A stretch of 64,000 nucleotides of DNA from Methylomonas sp. LL1 (GTDB lineage Bacteria; Pseudomonadota; Gammaproteobacteria; Methylococcales; Methylomonadaceae): contig NZ_CP064653.1 of assembly GCF_015711015.1 (NCBI RefSeq), positions 3,720,001-3,784,000 of the forward strand. Reading direction: 5' to 3'. Shown here one piece after another: positions 16,842 to 24,342 of this stretch. Every line of letters begins with the position of its first letter. Position 1 is the first letter of the stretch. A program made the position numbers and the translations under genes. Under the pieces are notes generated by a model. It saw only the letters and a list, made by a program, of their open reading frames with translations, did not search any database and had not been told where the DNA came from.

Positions 16842-17402
16842 ATGAAAGGCAAGGCAAAATTTTTTCAAAAACTCACGGCGATGACACTTGCGCAACCCTT
16901 GGTTGCCGATGCGCATTCTTTTCATTGGGCGAGTGAATCGATAGGCTTTTTGGGTGGTTTGATTCATCCAACCACCAGTATGGAACATGTGTTAACCATG
17001 TTGCTGGTCGGATTATGTCTGTCCCAAATGGGTAATCGATCGGCCTATGTTATGCCTTTTTTGTTTGTCGTTTTAATGCTGATGGGCGGCGGCTTGACGC
17101 TGATTCCGATTGAAATTGCAGATGCGGAAAATTTGATGTGGCTGTCGGTGTTGCTGTTGGGCTTAATGCTGGTATTTGTCCGTAGGGTTTCACAGTATGT
17201 CGGAGCGCTGATTATCGCGAGTGTGGCCGTGTTACATGGCTATGTGCATGCCTACGACATCTGGCTGGATGTCGATGCCGTCGGCTACTCGATAGGTTTT
17301 GCCTTGATGACCATGGTGCTGATTCTGGTTGGAATTGGCTCGGGATGGATGGTTAAACGCCTTGCGGTTAAATTTTCCCCAGTTAGTCTGGTAGAGCGCT
17401 AG
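16842..17402 (+). CDS. HupE/UreJ-like small metal permease
   Basis: A 186-residue protein with an N-terminal signal-like segment and six hydrophobic helices. The motifs GGLIHPTTSMEHVLTMLLVG and AVLHGYVHAYD correspond to the HxxxxxxHxxxM and HGxxH motifs of HupE/UreJ nickel permease-like proteins. AGGAGG lies 5 bp before ATG 16842; a GTG one codon upstream is possible. It follows a TonB receptor, the same pairing seen at 22783-26536. Confidence 0.83.
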   Translation: MKGKAKFFQKLTAMTLAQPLVADAHSFHWASESIGFLGGLIHPTTSMEHVLTMLLVGLCLSQMGNRSAYVMPFLFVVLMLMGGGLTLIPIEIADAENLMWLSVLLLGLMLVFVRRVSQYVGALIIASVAVLHGYVHAYDIWLDVDAVGYSIGFALMTMVLILVGIGSGWMVKRLAVKFSPVSLVER

Positions 17403-17522
17403 GGGGCCTGTTTTTCGCTTTAATAAAAACAACAAGGAGTACGCAGCTTGCTTCAATTGAACGTCATACCCGGAAAACCAGTTTTTACTTTATAAAATTA
17501 ATCATTTACTACAGAGATTTAT

Positions 17523-17891
17523 ATGTCACTCAAGAAAGTTTTTATCACAGTCATGCTGTTTTTTTCGATGTTGGGCCTTTCCGGTTCAACCTTCGCGAAA
17601 GAAGCCCATAAGGCTATACCCGAGATATTGAAAGAGGTTGACGCCAAAATTCAAGCCGCTTTGGATGCCATCCCTTCCGGCAATGCCCAACAAATAGCTT
17701 CGCTGATCAAGGAAGCTTCCGAAAGCGCTAGCGAACTGAGCGCCAACTATAAATTTGAGTTCGAGCGCGATAAAGTCGTACTGAAATTGAAAAAAGCCAG
17801 GGAATTAACCAAGAAATCCGATTTTCCCGCTGCGGAGCAAGAGCTGAAAACCGCTCGCGAAGGCTTTGCAAACTTGCCGAAGTACCAATAA
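17523..17891 (+). CDS. Small periplasmic helical protein
   Basis: A 122-residue protein with a clear signal peptide (MSLKKVFITVMLFFSMLG, cleavage near TFA-KEA). The mature part (about 96 residues) is entirely helical and Lys/Glu/Ala-rich (ILKEVDAKIQAALDAI, LKTAREGFANL), like small helical-bundle proteins. It has a single His and no Cys, so the SmbP type of His-rich metal binder does not fit well. Function unknown. A strong terminator follows at 17971. Confidence 0.75.
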   Translation: MSLKKVFITVMLFFSMLGLSGSTFAKEAHKAIPEILKEVDAKIQAALDAIPSGNAQQIASLIKEASESASELSANYKFEFERDKVVLKLKKARELTKKSDFPAAEQELKTAREGFANLPKYQ

Positions 17892-17970
17892 TGGAACCAA
17901 GCGGCCTTTGATTTAAGTAAAGGGCTGCATTTTATTCGGCCCGGCCGAAATGGATTTTCGTGTATGACTT

Positions 17971-17994
17971 GGGTGGCTGTTGCCACCCTTTTTT
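17971..17994 (+). terminator. Rho-independent terminator
   Basis: Perfect stem GGGTGGC / GCCACCC with a four-base loop, followed by six T. It terminates plus-strand transcription from the small periplasmic protein gene. On the minus strand there is no T-tract, so it is unidirectional. Confidence 0.85.
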
Positions 17995-18001
17995 ACGCGG
18001 G

Positions 18002-18703
18002 TTAGAAATTGACGTTGATATTGGTCAGCCAGACGTGGTTGGTTAAATCCGGCGTGCCGTAGTTATGCACGTACTGCAATTGATAGCCGGTGTCCAGGTT
18101 GAGTTGCGGCGTTAGTTTATAACCGATGCCGACGTAGCTGCGGTTCTGGTTAATGCCGGTTTGTACCGAATGGGCCAGACGGCCTTGGTCGATGGAATTG
18201 AAATAGACAAACAGTTCGTCGACCGCAATCAGATAGGCTTTGCTGTCCGGTATCGTGTATACGAAACGTAGCCGGTGCCGCATGCGGTGACCGGTGTCTT
18301 CCCCTTCAAACAAGCGCTGTTCCAGCCGGAAGCGGTACTGAAAGTTCAGTTGCGGAGTCCAATTGTCTATCCACTGCACCTGCTCTATGATGTCGTTGGT
18401 AGCCAGCTCGAAATCGGTTTGTTCGTTATATTCGCCCTGCCAGGTATAGCCAGCCCACAGTTGCAAGTGCTGGCTTAGTTTGTAACCAAGCAAGGGGCGG
18501 ACGATGATCTGGGCAAAATCGTTATTGTCGTTTTTGGTGCGCGGCGCCAGTTCCAGGAAAGCCAGATACGGGCTGCCGCCGAAGTCGGTCTGATAGGTGT
18601 TGCTGAGCCAGATACCGAAATCGTCATTCGCCGGTGCCGCCAGAGCCGGCATGACGGCGAGGGTTAAGCCGGCGGATAACAGGATGGATGTGGCTTTATG
18701 CAT
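18002..18703 (-). CDS. DUF2490 family outer-membrane-like protein
   Basis: A 233-residue protein with signal peptide (ending LAAPA) and a beta-rich mature part with alternating aromatic strands (LWAGYTWQGEY, NFQYRFRLEQR, YVGIGYKLTP) ending in Phe (TNINVNF), the look of a small outer-membrane barrel. It matches DUF2490. The gene starts 11 bp after the stop of the cytochrome lipoprotein gene, so the two are likely cotranscribed. Confidence 0.82.
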   Translation of the reverse strand: MHKATSILLSAGLTLAVMPALAAPANDDFGIWLSNTYQTDFGGSPYLAFLELAPRTKNDNNDFAQIIVRPLLGYKLSQHLQLWAGYTWQGEYNEQTDFELATNDIIEQVQWIDNWTPQLNFQYRFRLEQRLFEGEDTGHRMRHRLRFVYTIPDSKAYLIAVDELFVYFNSIDQGRLAHSVQTGINQNRSYVGIGYKLTPQLNLDTGYQLQYVHNYGTPDLTNHVWLTNINVNF

Positions 18704-18714
18704 GATTCCTATGT

Positions 18715-19206
18715 TTATTTTGCAGCCTCAAACGCCTGATTCGCGAAAGGATTGAAGCTAGGTCGGGTGACGAGGTTAAAACCAAAGTCGGTGCCTTGGT
18801 GGCAAGCGTTACAACCGGCGGTGAGTCTATCGTAATTTGCGATAAATGCCTGCTGATTTTTGTCCTTGATGGCTTGCTCTATGGCGGCCAGCGGTTGGGC
18901 CATATGATTGGCAATCAAGTCCGGAATGGGCTGGGTGATGTGTTTGTGGGTGGGATGATACTTGCCGGCATCCTCGAAGCCTTCGTGTAACTCGTCCACC
19001 TCATAGGCCGCCAAGGCCCAGTTCCGAGCCTGTCCGGCAAACCACAGCTTGGCGTGGCGTGTCGCGCTTTGCGCCATGATTTCACCGAGTCCGGGTGCAT
19101 ATTGGCTGAGTTGCTCGGCGTGATGATCACGCAAAGGCGTGGTGCAAGCCGTTAACAGAGCGGTGGCGGCGAAAGCCAGGCCAAGGTTCGAAATTGACGA
19201 TTTCAT
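18715..19206 (-). CDS. c-type cytochrome lipoprotein
   Basis: A 163-residue protein with a lipoprotein signal (lipobox LLTAC). The mature part is helical and rich in His. A single haem-binding motif, CNACH, lies near the C-terminus (about residue 133), as in class II c-type cytochromes (cytochrome c'/c-556). It probably transfers electrons, or binds small ligands, at the outer or inner membrane. It lies upstream of the DUF2490 gene. Confidence 0.82.
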   Translation of the reverse strand: MKSSISNLGLAFAATALLTACTTPLRDHHAEQLSQYAPGLGEIMAQSATRHAKLWFAGQARNWALAAYEVDELHEGFEDAGKYHPTHKHITQPIPDLIANHMAQPLAAIEQAIKDKNQQAFIANYDRLTAGCNACHQGTDFGFNLVTRPSFNPFANQAFEAAK

Positions 19207-19319
19207 AATGATTCCTTATCAATGGAGGCAAGGGGGATGTGAATAATATTGACTTCAATCAAGCCGTGATCCGGGCGGAGTCGAAGCCGGTGAGTGCATC
19301 GGCCCCAGTCCGCGAGCGG

Positions 19320-19388
19320 TTGACTTTGGTTCCGCTCAGTCAACGGCAAATTGCTTGGATTAGTACATTTGTTGCCGTAAATCGCCTA
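19320..19388 (-). repeat. ~70-bp gene-end repeat, copy A
   Basis: Shares about 80-85% identity with 36301-36370, including the core CCGCTCAGTCAACGGCAAAT and the end AAATCGCCTA. Read on the minus strand it begins TAGGCGATTTA, and its first three bases are the stop codon of the gene at 19386-20009. Copy B stands in the same relation to moaC. Confidence 0.8.
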
Positions 19389-20009
19389 AGGCGTGGAGTT
19401 GACCGGTTGTTGCGGCTTTAGAAAGCGTGGCACGAAGAAAGCAAGCCCGGCGATAAGGGCGGCGATAAGGCCGAAAAAGATCAGCAGACTGCCTTGTCCG
19501 CCGGATTGCTCAGTCACTAGGGCAACGGTCAACGGAATGGTTAGGGCGCCGGTTTCCGGGGGGATATTCAAATCGGTGTCGTTGACATATAACACTGCTT
19601 GGTATTTGCCGGCGGCCTTGAAATCCACCGTGGCGGAGACCACGCCTTGTTTGGCGATCGGCATCGGCAATTCGGCGATGATCTGCCCATCTTCGCGCAG
19701 TATTTTTAGTGAAACCAGCTTTTTACGCACGTCGCGGTCCAATAAGTCCAGGGTAATTTGGGTCTTGCCGGTCAACGGAATGTCGATGCATTCCGCGCTG
19801 GGCAAGTTTTTCGGGTCCTTGGTTTGCTTCGGGTCGAATTGATAGGCGGCGAAATTGACCACATAGTAATCATTGCTTTGCATGCAGCCATACATATCGT
19901 AGCTGCCGCCGACGCCTTTGCGATTGCCGCCCAACGGCACCGAGGCGCCGGCTTGTCCGATCGCGGCCAGTATTAGAATTACAGTCATGCAATTTTGGAA
20001 TGTGTTCAT
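19386..20009 (-). CDS. CopC-coupled two-Cys envelope protein, paralogue B
   Basis: A 207-residue protein with signal peptide (ending AGASV), an extracytoplasmic domain and a C-terminal transmembrane helix (about 172-195) with a basic end. It shares with the protein at 9594-10286 the two Cys (YGCMQSND and AECIDIP) and LLDLLDRDVR-like spacing. It is not lipidated like paralogue A. Its ATG overlaps the original copC stop (TGATG), so coupling to copC is conserved in both modules although this copC is now interrupted. The stop codon lies at the start of the ~70-bp repeat. Confidence 0.8.
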   Translation of the reverse strand: MNTFQNCMTVILILAAIGQAGASVPLGGNRKGVGGSYDMYGCMQSNDYYVVNFAAYQFDPKQTKDPKNLPSAECIDIPLTGKTQITLDLLDRDVRKKLVSLKILREDGQIIAELPMPIAKQGVVSATVDFKAAGKYQAVLYVNDTDLNIPPETGALTIPLTVALVTEQSGGQGSLLIFFGLIAALIAGLAFFVPRFLKPQQPVNSTP

Positions 20010-20675
20010 CAGTTTACCTCCGGCTTGGACGGTTTGTCCGTTATGCTAAATTTCAATACGCCGCTGACGATCGGCGAGTGTCGGCTTCCGGCGGGAAAGA
20101 TTGCTAGCCATCCTTGGCTAGCAATCGCGCCTACACCGCCACGTGATTGCCTGCGGCGGCCCTGGCCGTCCGCGTCACCTCGGCTTTGACCCAACAAGGG
20201 GATCAAAGCCTTGGCTCTCGCATGACTCGACGCCGTTTCGCGATGCCTTGCAGTTTTTCTAGTCGAAAAACCGCCCGGCGCTACGGCTTCCAGGGACTAC
20301 TCAACCTTCACTCGCTAGCGCTTCGTTTCCAAGGTTTCGCAGCGTCAGACCATCCTCTGTCACCACGCGGTAACGAACCGCATGCGGGCCGGGTTGCAAG
20401 GATTGGGTGGTGGCGGTCAAACGGTGGCGTTCACCCAGTACCAGGCGGGTGTCGCCGTTGTCGACCCGCTTGCCCTGCCCGTCAATCACCACTATCGATG
20501 GGGAACGCTCGCTGACATTGCCGCTGAACCAGAGCTTGACGGTGCCGTCGAAGGCGGCAATTTCGGCGTTATCCTTGGGTTCGGACTTTATCAGTACCCC
20601 TTCGGCATGGCTAATTTGGCTGATGCCGAGTAGCGAAATCGCGGCGAATAATGTTTTGAGAGTCATGATATTCAT
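20009..20675 (-). pseudogene. copC paralogue interrupted by the 274-bp element
   Basis: The 5' part (20345-20675) encodes a signal peptide and most of a CopC domain up to RVVTEDGL. The frame then enters the repeat element and stops after a few residues, giving a 124-residue product. The missing end, VSGVLKFSITDKPSKPEVN with its stop, is encoded at 20009-20070 beyond the element. Joining the two flanks directly gives an uninterrupted frame reading EDGLIVSGVLKF. Even before insertion the copper site looked weak: no His directly after the predicted cleavage site, and Leu where copC at 9223 has His111. Confidence 0.88.
20071..20344 (-). repeat. 274-bp repeat element, copy 2
   Basis: The inverted, nearly identical counterpart of 3611-3884. 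It lies inside a copC paralogue in the same orientation relative to the gene as copy 1 is to its gene. No target duplication longer than two bases is visible. No transposase is encoded, so mobilisation in trans is the likely mechanism if it is mobile. Confidence 0.9.
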
Positions 20676-20687
20676 ATGGCAAACGAA

Positions 20688-21047
20688 TTAGGGGAGCCCG
20701 AAGAAATTGGCGATAAACAGTACGATGGGATCGGACAGCGGATGGAAAAAACCCAGAGTGATTGTTGCCAGGCCGATGACGAACCAGCGGGTCCAGGTCT
20801 GTAGCGGCAAATCCAGTTTGCGCCACAACAAATGAAATATCAGCCAACTGCTCAACCAAACGATGATGGCCAGAGTCTCCTTGCCGGAATAAGAACCAAT
20901 GCTGCCTTCCGGTCCGCTGCCGGTCGAGCCGGGAATCCAATGGCCGTATGCGTGTATGGCTTTATCCAGCATCGGGGTTAGTCTGGAAATATGATGGCTG
21001 ATCATCAGGGTTAGAAAGGCCAGCAATAGCGACAGGCTGGCGGCCAC
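20688..21047 (-). CDS. Hypothetical small membrane protein, start uncertain
   Basis: At least 119 residues with three hydrophobic helices (about 1-18, 60-75, 85-115 from the GTG at 21047). Coding-like sequence continues in frame upstream of the GTG (SDNQPLYSGPVV) to just after the stop of the preceding gene, with no ATG, GTG or TTG; only an ATA at about 21092 follows a GGGA. It ends 12 bp before the copC paralogue. No family recognised. Confidence 0.6.
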   Translation of the reverse strand: MAASLSLLLAFLTLMISHHISRLTPMLDKAIHAYGHWIPGSTGSGPEGSIGSYSGKETLAIIVWLSSWLIFHLLWRKLDLPLQTWTRWFVIGLATITLGFFHPLSDPIVLFIANFFGLP

Positions 21048-21105
21048 TACCGGGCCGGAGTAAAGCGGTTGATTATCCGAGTCGTTTTGTATTGTAGTTT
21101 TCCCG

Positions 21106-21684
21106 TTAAACGAAGCGTAATTTGGCCAATACCAAGCCGGCCACGAAGCCCAGCATCAGAAAGCCCCACGACACCAGGATGGTAATGCCGACGAAGCGGG
21201 CGATGTCGCGGCGCAGTTGTTGCGGCAGTCCGTAGTAATACAGCATGGCCGTGGCGGACAACATCAACGGAAATGGAAAAAGCGAAACGAATTCCTTGAA
21301 TTCCATTAATACGTTATGAAATGACGGGACGTGTTCCAAAATCCAGTCGCGCGGGCCGTTCTGGCCGCGATAACGCATATAAATCCAGTTGCCACTGATG
21401 GCGCCGGCCAAATTCAGTAAGGTGGCGGCCAAGAGCCAGCGGCGCAGCGATTCCAGTCTGATATGCATGCCTTTGATCAAGGGGATGGCGCGATGAGTCA
21501 GATAAGTGCCAATGATGATGGCCAGTATCGCGCTGACTCCGTGTATGCCAGCTTTCAAGTTGTAATCCGTCGGATAGAAAAAATTGGCGGTGGGCAGCAA
21601 CAGTAGCAATGTCAAGGCTATTGCTATCTGGCTACGGATAACAATCTTGCCGAAATGATCGTGTAAATATTCTCCAGCGGACAT
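21106..21684 (-). CDS. Hypothetical polytopic membrane protein
   Basis: A 192-residue protein with about four or five transmembrane helices (about 15-33, 45-62, 85-103, 130-150, 163-188) and several His in loops (EYLHDHFG at the N-terminus). I recognise no family. It is the first gene of a minus-strand unit: this protein, a second membrane protein, the broken copC and the two-Cys protein. It is divergent from nikR across 145 bp, so NikR control is possible. Confidence 0.65.
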   Translation of the reverse strand: MSAGEYLHDHFGKIVIRSQIAIALTLLLLLPTANFFYPTDYNLKAGIHGVSAILAIIIGTYLTHRAIPLIKGMHIRLESLRRWLLAATLLNLAGAISGNWIYMRYRGQNGPRDWILEHVPSFHNVLMEFKEFVSLFPFPLMLSATAMLYYYGLPQQLRRDIARFVGITILVSWGFLMLGFVAGLVLAKLRFV

Positions 21685-21829
21685 GACGTCTCCTGATTAT
21701 TGGTGTGTTTTGAAATCCTTGGTTACACGCACGGCTCTTATCGATAACTTCCCGGCCGGCGGGCTTATAAGCGCTTTGCGTTATAATCGGCGATCCAATA
21801 ACTAATAATAAAAAAGACAGGAGCCGACC

Positions 21830-22282
21830 GTGGAACGTTTTACTATCTCTCTCAGCGACGAATTGGCCGCCGATTTCGATCAATGGATCGAGGCGCGGGG
21901 CTATTCCAATCGTTCCGAAGCGGTTCGTGACTTACTGCGCAAGGAAGTCGAAACCCAGCGATTGGATCAGGGGCAGGCCATTTACAGCGTTGCCACGCTT
22001 TCTTACGTTTATAATCATCATGAACGCAATCTGGCCGAGCGTTTAACCAATTTGCAGCACGCAGCCCACGATCTGGTTGTTTCATCCATGCATGTGCATC
22101 TCGATCATGACGATTGCATGGAAAGCCTGTTTTTGCGCGGCTTGACGCAGCATATCCGCGATTTCGCCGACAAGCTTTCCGCCGAAACCGGCGTCAGGCA
22201 TGGCACGCTTAACTTAGTACCGGTAAAAATCGTGGCGCTTCAGCATGATCATTCTCATGCCCATTTTCATCCCCACAGTTAG
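21830..22282 (+). CDS. nikR: Nickel-responsive regulator NikR
   Basis: A 150-residue protein with a ribbon-helix-helix DNA-binding domain (ERFTISLSDELAADFDQW, NRSEAVRDLLRKEV) and an ACT-like metal-sensing domain. The four high-affinity nickel ligands are in place: His77, His88, His90 and Cys96 (MHVHLDHDDCME). A His-rich tail (HDHSHAHFHPHS) is an extra. It starts with GTG 21830, with AGGAG 8 bp upstream. It probably represses the adjacent hupE/TonB-receptor genes when nickel is sufficient. Confidence 0.95.
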   Translation: MERFTISLSDELAADFDQWIEARGYSNRSEAVRDLLRKEVETQRLDQGQAIYSVATLSYVYNHHERNLAERLTNLQHAAHDLVVSSMHVHLDHDDCMESLFLRGLTQHIRDFADKLSAETGVRHGTLNLVPVKIVALQHDHSHAHFHPHS

Positions 22283-22547
22283 CTGTGATGTCCAGTCGGA
22301 TTTTTTAGTTGTGAATGATTTGACTGAGGGTGAATGCAATTTGGCAAAAAAATGAGCATCATCGCTGGTGATTTTTCGCTATCGGAACGCTGGCTGATGC
22401 CGGTCAATTAGTTGCCGTGAGTCATTCGCGTGTTTGTGAGCAAATTTTCCGCCGAATCCAATCCAAAGCCCTGAGTTTTTTAATAAAGATCCCATCAAAA
22501 TAAATGCATACCGGCATTGGATGCTTGCGAATCGTGTTATTTTTTAA

Positions 22548-22570
22548 GTTTGAAATTTTTTATTTCATAC
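22548..22570. promoter_or_regulatory. Candidate operator (dyad with TCATAC)
   Basis: GTTTGAAAT and ATTTCATAC are inverted repeats (eight of nine positions) around a five-base centre. TCATAC matches one half-site of the E. coli NikR operator, but the spacing is shorter than the canonical one. It lies 2 kb... of hupE-type sequence upstream of the receptor and about 215 bp before the hupE-like start. Confidence 0.3.
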
Positions 22571-22593
22571 TTTTGCGGTATCATCTCCTAATA

Positions 22594-22642
22594 GGCTGCA
22601 TTTACACATAGGATTATCGGCGAGCCGATTGTGCAAATAGCC
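22594..22642 (+). other. Structured leader hairpin
   Basis: A bulged stem pairs GGCT/AGCC, ATTT/AAAT, CACA/TGTG and ATCGGC/GCCGAT around a two-base GA turn, about 18 base pairs in all with a seven-base bulge (TAGGATT). It lies in the putative 5' untranslated region of the hupE-like gene. There is no T-tract, so it is not a simple terminator. It does not match the cobalamin or NiCo riboswitch features I know. Confidence 0.45.
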
Positions 22643-22782
22643 GGGAAGGAAATCATTGTTTGTCATGGATTTTGCCTAACTAAACAGGAATAGCCAATAG
22701 CCTGAAGTAGGGATATTTTGATACTCAAAAATACTCATTAAAATTAACGTCATTTTCCCTTTTATTGTCCTCATTGACACGC

Positions 22783-24342
22783 ATGCAACCTAATCGTTCA
22801 AGCAAGCCCTCTGCCGTAAGACGAAGTCTTTTAAGGTTATTGCTTTCGTTCGTGCTTCCACTTCTGCTGGCATTGGTCTTCTTGGGTAAGCAATTTATCA
22901 ATTTCGACGGCATTGGATGGAGTAACGGCTTTAGTCATCCACTGACCGGATGGGATCATTTATTAACGATGCTCGCCGTTGGCATTTGGGCGGCGCAGTT
23001 ACGTGGACAGGCTATCTGGATGTTGCCGTTGGCATTTGTCGGTGTCATGAGTCTTGGTGGGCTCGCGGGTGCGGCAGGTCTATCCATTCCCAGTGTAGAG
23101 GGTATCATCCTGCTTTCCACCGCCGTTTTCAGTGTGCTAATCACTCGAAAAGTCCGTTTCAGTACCAATATCAACGTGCTGATCGTGGCCTTTTTTGCCT
23201 TTTTCCACGGCTTTGCGCATGGACAGGAAATTTCTACCTCTGCCAGTCTGATTTCTTATACCCTCGGTTTTATGCTGGCCACGCTGTTATTGCACGGTAC
23301 CGGTATCTTGGTGGCTAAGTTGGTCGTTTTGGGGATCACTTGTTTGCTAACCGCGCTGTTTTCCAGCGCTGCCTTGGCGAAAACCTCCGCATCGATTATC
23401 GATGGCAGTCTCAATGTCGGCGCGAATAGCTCACGCTCAGTTTCTCACGGTTGGAGTCCGGATGGCCCAATTGTTTATCGAGAGCATTATCATGCCTTAG
23501 CTAATGAAGTGTCGCGATCGGACGGTTTTTTCCAACGTCAGGTCGGATTGAACGATCAGGACGCCATGGATAGCTTGCGAGGGATAGGCTTGTCCGATTT
23601 GGTTAATGCGTCCATTCAAACCGGTAGTGAAAAGTTAACGGTATTCGCTAATGCCGACGGCTTGATTTTTAAATCGGCCTCTGTGCAAACCGTAATTTAT
23701 TGGCTGAGCCCGGTTGTATCGAGCTTCAACTTCAGTAACCCAGCCGGTTTAGACTTCAAGCATTATTTCCCCGACATTAACCATACGCCGGGTACGCATT
23801 TGCTTGGCAACGGAGTGGGTCTGACGTCTCCGCCCGTTGCAATTCCTGCCGTATATGCTTCACAAGTCGTTCCTGATTTCCTCAAGTTTTCGTTCCCGTT
23901 CATTGAAGAGTCCAATCTTCGATCGATCGTTGCCAAATTCGATGTTGGCAAACGCTTTTCCAAGGCCCATAAGCTCTGTAACCATGCCGCCGCCCATGAT
24001 TCGGGCCATGACCCGTTGTTTACAGCCGCAAACGTTCCTCGCCTGATTCGGTCTTTTTTATCTTTAGTGCTCGGTGGTTACTTAAATCGCCGAAACTGCG
24101 GCGCCACGAGTTTATTTTCCAAACACCCTCTGTTGTTTCCAGGTCAGGGTTCATCACCATGGCAAATGAAGGTTCGATGTTGCCGGTATCCATTAAAAAA
24201 CAATGCGCTAGCTACTTATGAACATACCCGGCGGCAATTCGAAAAAATGAAAAACGGGGCGACCCGGCGGAACCAACAAGCGAAGAAACCATTTAAAAAA
24301 ATAATAATTAATAACAGGAGACAGTATGTACGCTCGCTATAA
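22783..24342 (+). CDS. HupE/UreJ-like permease with long unknown C-terminal extension
   Basis: Residues about 10-200 form a HupE-type membrane domain with GFSHPLTGWDHLLTMLAVG and FFHGFAHGQE. The frame then stays open for about 320 more residues with no recognised domain, some His-rich (NHAAAHDSGHD) and very basic at the end (RRNQQAKKPFKK). The last part overlaps the ribosome-binding site and start of the receptor gene, so the final 100 or so residues may be fortuitous. ATG 22783 is chosen over TTG 22765. Pairing with the TonB receptor suggests nickel uptake. Confidence 0.7.
   Translation: MQPNRSSKPSAVRRSLLRLLLSFVLPLLLALVFLGKQFINFDGIGWSNGFSHPLTGWDHLLTMLAVGIWAAQLRGQAIWMLPLAFVGVMSLGGLAGAAGLSIPSVEGIILLSTAVFSVLITRKVRFSTNINVLIVAFFAFFHGFAHGQEISTSASLISYTLGFMLATLLLHGTGILVAKLVVLGITCLLTALFSSAALAKTSASIIDGSLNVGANSSRSVSHGWSPDGPIVYREHYHALANEVSRSDGFFQRQVGLNDQDAMDSLRGIGLSDLVNASIQTGSEKLTVFANADGLIFKSASVQTVIYWLSPVVSSFNFSNPAGLDFKHYFPDINHTPGTHLLGNGVGLTSPPVAIPAVYASQVVPDFLKFSFPFIEESNLRSIVAKFDVGKRFSKAHKLCNHAAAHDSGHDPLFTAANVPRLIRSFLSLVLGGYLNRRNCGATSLFSKHPLLFPGQGSSPWQMKVRCCRYPLKNNALATYEHTRRQFEKMKNGATRRNQQAKKPFKKIIINNRRQYVRSL

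Larger units (their letters stand above)
22283..22782. other. 500-bp intergenic region with candidate operator and structured leader
   Basis: No gene is visible. The sequence TTTCATACTTTTGCGGTATCATC at 22563-22585 parallels the one upstream of the other hupE-like gene. A long, bulged hairpin occupies 22594-22642. The remainder is AT-rich. Confidence 0.6.

Noticed and set aside
19239-19421. 60-residue frame upstream of the gene-end repeat
   Set aside because: Mostly made of the repeat sequence and overlapping the neighbouring gene; no start signal.
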